A stretch of 64,000 nt of DNA, taken from NCBI GenBank assembly GCA_030704615.1, contig CM060733.1, positions 14,074,001 through 14,138,000 of the forward strand, read 5' to 3'. A model generated the notes under the pieces. It was not told where the DNA came from. It searched no databases and saw only the letters and a program-made list of their open reading frames with translations. The position numbers were made by a program, and so were the translations under genes. Shown piece after piece: positions 1 to 10,723 of the stretch (position 1 is the stretch's first letter; every line of letters begins with the position of its first letter). This DNA comes from Takakia lepidozioides (taxonomy: Eukaryota; Streptophyta; Takakiopsida; Takakiales; Takakiaceae).

Positions 1-2343
1 CCAGCAACTTCTACAGTCTTGAATCCACCCTGCTTTCCATGCTATGCTAAGAGGTGACGGGAGGATTGTAGGACATTCTAGAATTCACCGCTATCTTTGT
101 GTTAGTCCATACTGGTTCTAAGGCTTTCTCCGTTGCTCTTTGTTCAGTAGCCCTCAAAATTGTTTTCTGTTTTCCTCTCTCCAAAACAATATTCTGGTGC
201 AATAGGAGGCTGCAGAATTGAGCTGCTCTTTGGATCAACCCAGTTAGCACCAGATCTTGATCGTACACTAAGCTTGTGGACGGTGTTTGTATGGTCTTCA
301 GGTGCTGCAAATTTGTGGGGTTTCATGCGCCAACACAAGCAGATTCATCAATCTTCCAGCCTACTGATATTTCGCTAAGAGGTCGAGGCGGTGGGGGATA
401 TTCTCCACCATAATGGAGCACGAATGATCTCCAAAGTGTATACAAGGGAATTCGGGCCCGCCGAGCAGACTCAGCTCCTCAATCCATTAGTCCTCCCTCG
501 GGAAATATTGGAGGGTGGGTAGTTGATCTTGTAGGTATGTGGTTGTTTTGCCAACTCTACCCTGCAAAGGGAACAACGAGTTGGAGTTGGTTCCAACTTC
601 CCCGTGAGTGTCTAGCTATCTCAAGGATTGCTAGTTAAGATCAGGGATCAGCCATCTTGGAGTGGTTGCAGGAATTAGGTGTTGAATAGCTTCAATTGAG
701 GTGTGTTTTGAAGTAGTGTTGGTGTAATCAAGACACTTGATTGTGCCTACTAACTTAGCAGAGTCTTCACCCTCACTGTTGACCTGGACCCTAACTGGGG
801 TTGCAGGAGGAACTGCTTCTTTGGGAAGAGCTGAGCAAGCAAGGCACTGTCATGACTCGCAGTAAGCCAGTGTGATTTATTTTTGGTAAACATTCAGGGC
901 CGATTGCGCAGGGTTCACACTGCTTCTGGAACTTCTGCTATTGATGAGTGCTATGTGAATCATGATAGCCAGGGTGGGAAAAAGAAACAAGTGGATTACT
1001 TAACTTGCTAAGGCCAAAAATCCAGGGGTACCAAAGTCGAACAAATTTGGAGAACCACAGAAAATCAAAGAACAAATCAACCACCAAATGGTGCAGGAAG
1101 GCGATGTCACCTGCATGTAAAATGTTAGTTGCTGCCAAAATTGCAGTGTGTTCTTGGGCACTTTGCAATTTGTGCTTCTACCCTTGCAGCAAAAACAGAG
1201 AAACCTAAGGACCAAAGGTACACACTTACAGCCAAGATTGCACCAGAGACTCAGAAGAACTGCATGAAGAACTGGCATGAAAGAGGGTAATCAAATGGTA
1301 CTTCAACAAAAGCACCTATTTGCTTAATAGTGTGCCTCATGCAGATATGCTGCTAAGAAGCATTTCTGAAAGATTGGGTATCGCGGAGATTATCCAACAG
1401 GTAAGTACAAGCTGACATCAAAATGCTGCATGCTGAGAGTGGGTTATGCTTAGGCACTCAAAAGAACGGCCTGGAGTTAGCTACATGGCCATACATGTTT
1501 AACCCTTAAACGGCAAGCCTACCCCTGCAAACCACCAGTGAAGAACATGTCATATCATTTCCAGTCAAAGCCAATGGAAGGCAGCCATTCGAGAATGTGA
1601 ATTTAGAATAGGCTCTTGCACACATTTTGTCATAACATAAGCCTAATTCAAGGTTATACATGCTTACACATACGGCGAGACTTCACACTTCCTACTCCAT
1701 ACTTCCGCCATGTAGATGTGTTCTTCCCTGCTTCAGGATGGTATATAATTGAGGCTAGAAAACACCTGCTCCCGGCGTTCTCACAGAGTATGAGCACCTC
1801 TCAGATCAAGGTCCCGCTTTACCAATAAAGCTTACTTTGAACAATCTAGCCCATTGAAACGCTTGCTTCACATTCTATTCCAACATCAATGCCATAAGAT
1901 GAAATGTCAGCCCTTACATCAATACTGAATCCCTTTCATAAGATTGTGCTAGTCTAGATTGATCGTGGGTGAGTTTTATGACATGGTAGATCAAAGACCC
2001 AGCTATGCTGGAAGGTAAGTACTATGCCCTCAAGGCCATGCAAAGCATCGTTCACAGGAGAGTAAAGACTCCATCTCTTTTCAGCAAAACAGCTTCTCCC
2101 ATCCATCATCATCTGCTCAGTAAAACCCTAAAACAATTCACAATGTACAAATGACTTGATTCCTCCAAGTGACCAATTCCAGAATGCAGCAAACAACTTC
2201 CTGAAATCTTGTCTCTCCCCTACGACGAAGCTGAAGCTCAGATCTCACAAAGACTGCACTGAAACTGGTTTAGAAACAGCGAACACGAAGCAATTGCCCA
2301 CCACAGCCGTGCGATCCCAACAGCTGCCCAGCTTCCCAAAGGA
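1..2343. other. Intergenic / 3' flank, no gene recognised
   Basis: Only short frames (under 100 codons) without recognisable domains are present. The right part is probably the 3' UTR of the minus-strand complex I gene that ends at 2344. A telo-box-like AAACCCTAAA occurs at about 2124-2133, but it lies downstream of that gene rather than in a promoter. Nothing else could be supported. Confidence 0.4.
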
Positions 2344-2634
2344 CTACTTCAAGTAGGCAGGACGGGCATCTTTTCCCCAGCCGACGTTCTTCAGAGAATC
2401 CATGTACTTCTTCACCAGTGGCCGGCACTTCTGCAAATGGTTCACACCCTCACGCCAATAGCAGTGCTGGACCCGCTCCCGCAGTATCTTCGACTTCTCG
2501 ATAGCCACCCACTTCTCCCTCACAATGTGCTCGCGCAGCTCCAGCATCGCCACAGGATCCGCATACGGCTGGGCCGGGTCGAAGTCATCGGGAGGGGTAT
2601 CGTCGAACTTGGGATGCTCTGCCTTGTACACCAT
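2344..2634 (-). CDS. NDUFB10: NADH:ubiquinone oxidoreductase subunit NDUFB10 (PDSW type)
   Basis: A single 96-codon exon encodes the plant form of the PDSW/NDUFB10 subunit, an accessory subunit of the membrane arm of mitochondrial respiratory complex I. Visible signatures are the acidic N-terminal FDPAQPYADPVAMLELREH, then REKWVAIEKSKILRERVQHC, the CYWREGVNHLQKCRPLV segment and the near-terminal GWGKD. Cysteines at about residues 58, 59-60 region and 70 match the conserved pattern of this intermembrane-space-facing family. Plant homologues are about 100-106 residues, so the protein is full length. The ATG at 2634 gives the usual plant start, with no cleavable presequence, which is normal for this subunit. 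It is transcribed away from the ECD gene. The absence of introns in the coding region is not unusual for such a short gene. Confidence 0.92.
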   Translation of the reverse strand: MVYKAEHPKFDDTPPDDFDPAQPYADPVAMLELREHIVREKWVAIEKSKILRERVQHCYWREGVNHLQKCRPLVKKYMDSLKNVGWGKDARPAYLK

Positions 2635-2846
2635 CGCTGCTGCTCCTTTCTATAACCTTCCCTCTTACCCTTCTCTCTCACAACATGAGAGCAAGGAAAA
2701 ACAAGCATTTGGGTCGACGAGGAACAGGGGATTTCATCCTCAAGTCCTGCTGGATACGATGAATGTCGACCTACTGCGGAGAATAAGGAAGGAAGGAAAG
2801 AAAGAGAGAGAGAGAGAGAGAGGGAGTGAAGATTGTGGAGGAAGAC
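2635..2846. promoter_or_regulatory. Short divergent intergenic region (candidate bidirectional promoter)
   Basis: Only 212 bp separate the start codons of NDUFB10 (-) and ECD (+), so both 5' UTRs and core promoters must fit here or extend into each other. An (AG)n run at about 2804-2822 sits just upstream of the ECD start and would lie in its 5' UTR. No clear TATA box was seen. The bidirectional role is inference from spacing. Confidence 0.45.
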
Positions 2847-5800
2847 ATGGCAGATGATGGCCTTGACGCTGTGGTCTACGACATTTACACCGATGCTGTG
2901 TTGGGTTCTTCTTCTCTGTCAGATTCTGCAGTGGTTGCGCAACTTGAGCAGCTCCGGGCGGCCTGTTTTGACATTGTAGCCCCGTTCACCAAGGATTATA
3001 TCTGGCAGCACCAGGCTTTTAACCTTGAATTGTCGTCTACTTCTCTCACGTCTTCTAGGCGGCCGTCTCATAGCCAAGCGGAGGATTTTGGGGAGGATGA
3101 CTTCTCGAGAGTTGTATCGTCTCCGACTGCGTCTGTTCCGCATCTTTCAGGAAAGACCCAATTCGGAGATAATATTGAAGACGAGTGGTTTGTCGTGTAC
3201 CTTCTGTATGAGATATCTCGGAAGCTTCATGGAGTCTCAATCACAGTGAGGGATGGTGATGGTGAATTCTTGCTGATAGAAGCAGCATACGCGATTCCTC
3301 GCTGGCTCAAGCCTGACAACAGCTGGAATCGTGTTTTTATAAGACAGGGCAGTCTTCACCTTCTCCCACTCTCCAATCTTCCTGTGAAACCTTCTGTAAG
3401 TGAAGCGTTAGAATTCATAACGAGTGGGAAGTCAAAGACAAAGGCATCTGATGCAGCTCAAGCATCCGTGTTGCGACGCATCGAAGATTACCCCAAGAAA
3501 GCACAGAGGGACATGCACAGAGTGCGCGTTACTGTCCCATTGCCAGTGGCTCAAATCCTAAAGCATGAGCCTCAGCTGGTTTCTCTGGCTGTGGAAGCTT
3601 TTTACCGTAGAGATATTGACTGCATGAAAGCGGCATCCCGCATGCAGAAGTTTCTACCAAAACAGGCTGATGGCCAGACAGAGATGGTGGATGTGGTAGT
3701 GTGCATGTCAAGAGCAATGTATGCCCAGCTGATACAACAGGTATTCCAGGCACCCCGAACCTACCCAATGCCTCCTCTCTCTTCTTCTCATTTTAAGGAC
3801 GCAGAGATTGGCATGAAACTCACCTGTGGATTTGAGATGTTGTACTCGGAACGGTCTACTTATGAGGCCCCGATCGATTCTACACGAACTTGTACCGTTG
3901 ATGCAAGTGAGGGGGTAGGTGCTAGCAATATAGAAGTTGGCAACTCCAACAGAAGGGAGGAAATTCCTGGAAGTGATGTCGGGTGGCAAGTGTTTAGGGC
4001 AAGCTTGGAGAACAGGGGTTATTTCAGGGGACTTTTGGAGGGCTCCAGGGAGCATCGGCAGCTGTTGCAAGCTGCAGTCCAGCGATACTATCAAACAAAA
4101 TTGTTCAAGCAAGTGAGGTGTGTGGCTGCAAGTTCTCTCTTGTTATGTGAGATGATCATGTGAAGTTTTGTGTACATTGAGCAAGAATGCACTGGTTGAG
4201 ACAACATGGGAACACCTTGGATTGTTGCGAAACCAGATCAAGCAAATTCAGTTGTCACAGTCAGGGTTTATCAGCAGTGAGGAGCTTGAAATATTTGTGC
4301 ACTTGCTGATGAACCTAGGATGTCGGGGACCCTGGAAAAATCCTCTTTTAAGTGATTGTCTTGGAATGATTAATATAGTGAGTGCTGCTGGTTATGTCAA
4401 ATTCTGATGAGTACTCTTGTCCAGCTGCCATTGCGAGGAAGCCGTGAAGGCTTTCTCACTTTTTTAGTGTTTTTTGTGACAGCTCGGCTATGCTCACCCC
4501 AATTCAGCGAATCCATGATATCCTTTCTATGCCACACACTCGGGCTGATTTCTCGTATTCAGATCTACAGCAGACTGACGATGAATCTTGGCTTTATGAC
4601 GGAGAAGTAGATCTCAAGAATGCTATTCTTGAAAGACAGAGGGAGATGGAAGCATACGAGGCAAAATCTGCTTCTCGCAAGGAGTCATCCAAGAAGCATT
4701 CAATGGAGGGTGATAGTCAGGGTCAGCCAGTAAACAGTGGGAAGGAATCACCATTCGATCCTGTGCAGCTGGTTCAAAGCATGAACTCCTTTGTGAGTAA
4801 GCTTTCAAGCTATGAAGGGGCTGAGTTACCTAATGGTGAGTGTACCCCTACACTGCAATCTTGGGCCCTCTGGGCTTACAGACCCATTTTTATTTCTCCT
4901 TTTTGTCTGTGCTTAAGTGGGACAAGAGGTGGTTGGGATGTGACACCAATTTACTGTGGTCACTGCTAAAATAGGTTCTCCTTCTGCGACTGGTTTGAGT
5001 CCACCTCTTGTCCTGGCTGTGCTTTGTGGTCCAGTTGTTGTTTTCATCGACCTTTTTCATTTGAAGAGTACAATTTAGTTCAGTGGGTGGGTATCTAATC
5101 AACCCTGTAACTGTCCTACTGTTGGGAGTGGTCTTGCACCATTTCAATTTGTCTCATATTACAGGATAGTGAGTTGCTAGCAGGTGGGATAGCTTACTTC
5201 ATAGTGGTCCATGAGTACATTTCCTGATAGTTTCCATGATATCTGACTCGTTTAGGTGTTGCTGCATGAAACAGATGAGGAGGTGTCAGTCAACATGTCA
5301 AGGTTTATGAAAGAGCTGGAGTCAGCTCTTGGCTTGAAAGAAATGTCGAACTTTCCACCACATACTGCTCCAAGCAATGAGTTCGACTCTTCTGCATCAG
5401 AGATGGACTTTGGTATGTTCAGGGAATCGTCCTTTGCTACATCGTGTACTTGGAGAGCTGGATATTTGTTTTATGGTTTAAATTGACATGTATGTTTCCT
5501 GATTTTTTCCAGACATGCTGCTGGTCCTAACCCTTAAACCTATATCACTGTGGCACTCAAACAAATGTGGTGATTGACTAGATAATTCGATCCCTCCCCT
5601 CACCATTCTTGTGGCTGCAAAAAGTAAGAGTGAAGCTCAACCCTGCGAATGGACAGTCGTTCTGCGGTAGCTTCATACTGGGTTTGTCACCCAATAGCCC
5701 ACAGGGTCACCTACGAGTACTGTGTCCTTGACTTCTTGTGAATGGAATATACGTATTGCTTTTTCTTCTTTTGGCCCTCTCTCCTTGCTCTGAGTGCTTT

Positions 5801-6515
5801 CTTTGTTGTTTGGTTGGCTACAGATGAAAGTGGTAGCGAGATCAGTGATGATGAGATGCCATGGCAGGACATGCCTTCTGGAGATTTTGCTGCAGCAAGT
5901 AGTGCTGGTAATAAGCGTGAAGCAGACAACAAAAAGAAATTTGCAGGCATTGATGGGTTTTTTGAGGAATATTCGGAGGCTTTGGATCGAGAATTGAACA
6001 TGACCAGTCTTGCCAAGAGCTTTGATCGAGCTGAGCATGCTGCGGAGCTACCTGAGGTTTTGCTCTATCCTTAAGATGTACTCATTGACCACAAGCACGG
6101 ATTGGAAGATGGAGGGGTGGCATTGCCATTACAACATCCTGACTTAAAAACTGACAGCCTATGTAGTGCGCAGGATTGAGTAGCTTATCATCTCAACTTT
6201 TAGTATTTCCGTTTCGGTTCAGGGTGTTATACCCCTTCTTGACAGTAAAGACCTTTTTGATATCACTGACAAAATGTGATCCACTCCTAAAAGCTGATGG
6301 ACTCTGGATGGGTGCAGACTACAACACGAACGGAGGTAGATGGAGAAGACCAAGATGTACTTCCTGTGGATATCGATGTGAACCTTGTGACAAGCCTTTT
6401 GCAATCCTACAGGTCCCAGCAAGGAATGCCAGGTCCAGCATCAAACTTGCTAGGTGCCATGGGCATAGACCTACCAGACCTTTCTGAGGACAAGCCTGAC
6501 AGAACAAGCAAATAG
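2847..6515 (+). CDS. ECD: Ecdysoneless (ECD/SGT1) family protein, multi-exon
   Basis: This is the plant homologue of ECD, a protein that in other eukaryotes links to the R2TP/PRPF8 splicing machinery, cell-cycle control and transcription. Exon 1 starts at ATG 2847 (MADDGLDAVV) and runs to about 4112. It carries the family hallmarks FGDNIEDEWFVVYLLYEIS, DGDGEFLLIEAA and a WLKPDNSWNRVF segment. Later exons are about 4186-4378, 4483/4508-4835 (IHDILSMP, DDESWLYDGE, FVSKLSSYEGAE), 5256-5412 (SRFMKELESALG), 5824-6056 (SGSEISDDEMPWQDM) and 6318-6515, which ends with the conserved GPASNLLGAMGIDLPD near the stop TAG at 6513. The joins 5412/5824 and 6056/6318 agree in phase. The join 4835/5256 does not, so a small exon is missing from this model or an alternative site is used. 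The 3' end of exon 2 is also uncertain. Family assignment is firm; exact exon borders in the middle are not. Confidence 0.85.
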
Positions 6516-7784
6516 AGATTTTGTGTGCCACCTCCGCCATTTCCTGAGCACCAACATCTCGCCTTGCTGGTAATGAACTCCTTCCTCTTCAGTGTCCAGT
6601 TTATTGACAAAGGCAAGTTTCATGTAAATCTATTTTCGTGTCAAAGGGACACATTTAGAAAATATGTTTCACTAGACTGAGCCTGATCACAAAAATGTAT
6701 GTCTTCAAAGCACATTTCAGCGGGGTCCCCGTTTCAATAGCGAGGCAACTCTTTGCCTTGCTCAGTCGCATAGTAGCCTACTCTTTCAAACAAAGTGGCA
6801 AAGCTTGTGGCTCAAATTTACTGTTGAGGCTCCCTCAAAAGGTAGTGGAGAGACTGGGCATCTGCTGGACCATTACAGTGGGCTCAGCCCACAGTTGAGC
6901 ACGTTAACTTGCACAAAGAAAACCTGGACCCAACCTTGCTGAATATGGCACAAATTTTTGAGGTGAAGAGTTGTGAAGACGTCTTGTGTACAGGAAGCTG
7001 TGCATCTGTGCTGGCCACCAGGATCACTGCCCAGTCTCTCCATTGCTGTGGAACAATTATACACCAGGAAGTACCTAATACCTCTGACACATGCAGGTGT
7101 GCAGGAAACGCATCCTTTGCAAGTGTTACCAGTACATACGGTGGGGACTACTTCCACTGCTATCTACTCACGGAGAGATTGTTGCTGCAGTCAGTGTTGC
7201 CCATCTCTAATTTCTCTGGCCAAATCATACGAAATTTGCACTGCATGAGGTTCTCTGCCTCAGCCAACGCTTTTTGGAATGATGGTGGGTAGACAGTGGG
7301 TTCGTCTGTGTACTTTGTAGACTTCAAAGGTTCTAGGAACCTCAAACTCTACAGACTTGAATCTTGTGAATTGGATCGCTGAAAGGGCCTCCGAGACCCG
7401 GAAGTATCTGTCTTTCCTGTGAATACAAGAAATGTCTTTTCCATGGTATACATAACCATGCAGTATTGCCGCACCTACTGTTATTTGGCTGTGGAGTAGT
7501 TGGATGGAAGGATTCTGGATGCTTCTCGTTCATGTGCTGGTTTTGGTTAATCAGTTTTAAAGATTATATCAATTTCATAAAAATTCAATGCATCGGAGCC
7601 CGATGAACGTATGACTAAGTTTTGGGATGAATGTGGTGGATGCAAGATCTGGGAGATCGTCGCCGTCGAGGAATTAGGGCTAGGACTGGGTGCATTGACA
7701 GCAAAGCTCTTCACCCTGTCGTTCTCTTTTCGTCTCTATGCCATCGCTGCGTGAGACGCTGCTGGTCTGGGCTGAGACGACACC
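6516..7784. other. Intergenic between ECD and RPS9
   Basis: This stretch should hold the ECD 3' UTR and the RPS9 promoter and 5' UTR. Short frames on both strands show no domain similarity. A sequence resembling an inverted telo-box (attagggct) at about 7674-7682, close upstream of RPS9, would fit plant ribosomal protein promoters, but the match is imperfect. Confidence 0.35.
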
Positions 7785-9362
7785 ATGGTGCACGTCAGCT
7801 ACTATCGCAACTGTAAGTCACTCTCTCTCACTTACCACCTTATGCGTCTGCATCCCAATTTCTCGTCTTTCGTTGTTGGAAAACTTTTTCAATGAACTGA
7901 ATTCTGTTCCCCCCCCTGCACGGTGTTTTGCGGTAGGTGGTGTTTTTGTGTTTTTCTTACATAGAATGTGGAAGAAGAGCGCCCCAGTAGTCGATGCATG
8001 GAACCGCCAGAAAGTTGTTGGGGCTTGCTTTGTCTGATCCGTCCACCTTTGCATTCAGTGGGTTGGGGCGGTCGTTTTCGGTCCCTAGAAATGGTTGATA
8101 CGGTTCAGGCTACTGTTGAGGGTGGGGCGTTGCTATAGCAGACCTACATTCCTTTGTTTGTGCGGGTTTCTCGGCCATCACTAATACTCCAGATTGAAAT
8201 CCACACGGTTTATAGTGTTCGGAAAATCGTTGGGGAGGGTGTCCTTGATGTCTCATGGTGGCCGATCTTTCAGATAGCAAGTCATTTAAGAAGCCCCGGA
8301 GGCAATTTGAGAAGGAGCGACTGGACGCGGAGCTAAAGCTGGTGGGTGAGTATGGGCTCCGCAACAAGCGTGAGCTTTGGAGAGTGCAGTATGCTCTCAG
8401 CCGTATCCGCAAGAATGCCCGAGAATTGCTTACGCTGGATGAGAAGAACGCTCGCCGTATCTTTGAGGGAGATGCTCTCTTGCGGCGTATGAACCGCTAC
8501 GGTCTCCTTGATGAGAGTCAGAGCAAGCTTGATTACGTGCTGGCCCTTACTGTAGAGAACTTCCTGGAGCGCCGCCTCCAGACTCTTGTGTTCAAATCTG
8601 GGATGGCCAAGTCCATTCATCATGCCCGCGTTCTCCTCAGTCAGCGCCACATCAGGTCAGTTCTAGTATCTCTGCAGATTAAAGCTGAATTGGAAGTCTT
8701 GGAGGATGCGTCATTTGGCGGCTGCTGAAGTAGCCAACTCGAGCTGGATTTGTCTGTACCTTGGTTCCAAACTTTGCCTGGTCCTAGAGAGTTGATGTGC
8801 AAGCTCCATCTCTTAATGCCCTTATGCATTTCCTAGCTTGAGCAATCCATCAGGTGGTCCTCCTTGTGCAGAGGAGTCAAACATGGACATGATCCTATGT
8901 AGCTTGAAGTGACACCTAGAAGCCTGCCCCCTGTGAGTGTTGGTAGGTCTGATTCAGGCATCACATAGGCTCTCAGCTAGGCTCTCATCATCACATAGGC
9001 TCTCAGGACCAGGGGATTTTGCTGGACTAAAGCATTGATCTCTCACTTTTAAGCACTTTTAAGCCAGCCCCTTATTAGGGCTGCTAAGTTTGATTGGAGC
9101 AGGGGCAGATTCTTGCCGGTGGAATAGATGCTCACTATTTGTTCTGGAAATGTTGCCACTGTGATGATGCAGGGTTGGCAAGCAAATTGTTGACGTTGCA
9201 TCTTTTCTCGTCCGTGTAGACAGCCAAAAGCACATCGATTTTTCTCTTTCCAGTCCACTTGGTGGTGGCAGGCCTGGTAGAGTAAAGAGAAAGAATCTGA
9301 AGTCTGCATCCAAGAAAGCCTCTGGTGGGGATGGTGATGAGGAAGAAGAGGATGAAGATTAA
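7785..9362 (+). CDS. RPS9: 40S ribosomal protein S9 (uS4)
   Basis: Three exons (7785-7812, 8274-8655, 9173-9362) join in phase to 600 nt, coding for 199 residues, the normal size of plant RPS9 (about 197-200). Exon 1 encodes MVHVSYYRN, separated by an intron from the SKSFKKPRR segment exactly as in other plant RPS9 genes. The middle exon carries the S4 RNA-binding fold with [20 protein letters not shown] and [20 protein letters not shown]. The last exon carries [15 protein letters not shown], a basic KRKN stretch and the acidic tail ending DEEEEDED. The protein sits on the small ribosomal subunit body, near the mRNA entry channel. Donors are GTAAGT and GTCAGT; acceptors are TTTCAG and GATGCAG. 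No defect is seen, so the gene looks functional. The reading frame visible downstream of 8655 before the next splice site is intron read-through. Confidence 0.95.
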
Positions 9363-10723
9363 GAAGTCATAGCTGCTGCAAGGTAGATGCAAGAAGTGGT
9401 GTTGGCGAGTAATAGTATTTTCTTTGTCTATATCTGAAATGAAAACAGATCATTGACCAACTGATCGCTTTAAGTTTTGTGGTTTTGCCTACATTTCAAA
9501 GAGGGTGTATTTGTTGAGTGTTCTCTCAGGTTGTCTTGAGGTCTATCATAATGAGTAAAGGCTATAGAATTGGAGGTGAAGGGAGTAGGATATGAAGTAG
9601 AAGTTCAATGTGAAAGGAAAAGCATCGTCGACTGGGTGCATTGGGAAGGTCCCATTTACAGTCTACGAGTGCTACCACCGAATGGTGAGTTGTTTGCTGC
9701 ATGTGCTGGAAATGTTACTGGCTCAACAAATGTGGCAACCTGTTTGCCTCATTTTCGTCATGGACATCAGCTGTACATCTAATTCCTTACATTTCATAAT
9801 ATACCTGATCGGCATGTATTTAGTGAGATTCATTACAATTTTCTTGAATGGTTTGAAGCCTTTTTGGAGGTTTACATGGGATGTCATAAAATGAAAGTAT
9901 GAATCTGCTGAAGGAAGGTAGAGAGGATTGAGAGTCATCTGGTTTTGGCAGGTCAACAAGATAGCACATCTTCTCAAAACCTTTCAATACCCTATGAAAC
10001 CCACTTGTACTGACTTCAAGCCTGTGTCAGTGGAGTTTAACATGCAACACCACAATCTAGCTGGCACTGCATCCTTCAGTATGGAAAAGGTGTAATACTG
10101 CCAATGCTCTATCTGGATGTGCCCATCAGCAGCTCTAGATAGTTTCGGTTGCTTCTAAAGGATGCAAGTTATGAGAAGGAGGACTTGCTTACCATTGCTT
10201 GAACTATTCGTAGTTCCCTTCTCACACATATATGCATTCTAATAAGACTTGCATACTTATGTTGTTTCGTGGGCCATTGATTGACCTGCTATTTGTAGTT
10301 CTCTTAACAGCTGCAAGCCATGGCCTCTTCTCGCAAGTTAGGAAAGAGGCATCTGCTTGCTAGTTCATGGTTTGCTGAGTCCAACTTCATTTTCAAAATT
10401 TTCCAAGGCAATAAAAGTGGGCATTAGCAGGAGCCCAGTTGTAAGGATCCTTGAGGCATGTAAGAGTAGACTGAATTTGAGAATGGTGGCTTTAAAGTCA
10501 CTGAACAAGTGAACTAAAACATGAGGTACTTGGTACTTCGATACGAACTGGTAACCAAATAACTAATCAGTGAGGAGCAGCTTCATTAGCCCTAACTTAA
10601 CCAAAAGAGCACCACAAACTTTCTCCGTGTTTCCCCCTGCACGAGGTATGGAGAGAATGAACTTACACAGGAGGCACCAACCTTGAAGTTTTGTGTTTGC
10701 GAGGGAGGATTTAGGCAATAGCT
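9363..10723. other. Intergenic between RPS9 and CYP23
   Basis: This should contain the RPS9 3' UTR and the CYP23 upstream region. Frames of 70-100 codons at 9570-9894 are unrecognised and lack family signatures. No repeat or RNA gene was seen. Confidence 0.35.

Noticed and set aside
47-378. Overlapping frames of 64-87 codons at the left edge
   Set aside because: Unrecognised on both strands, mutually overlapping, no splice or start support.
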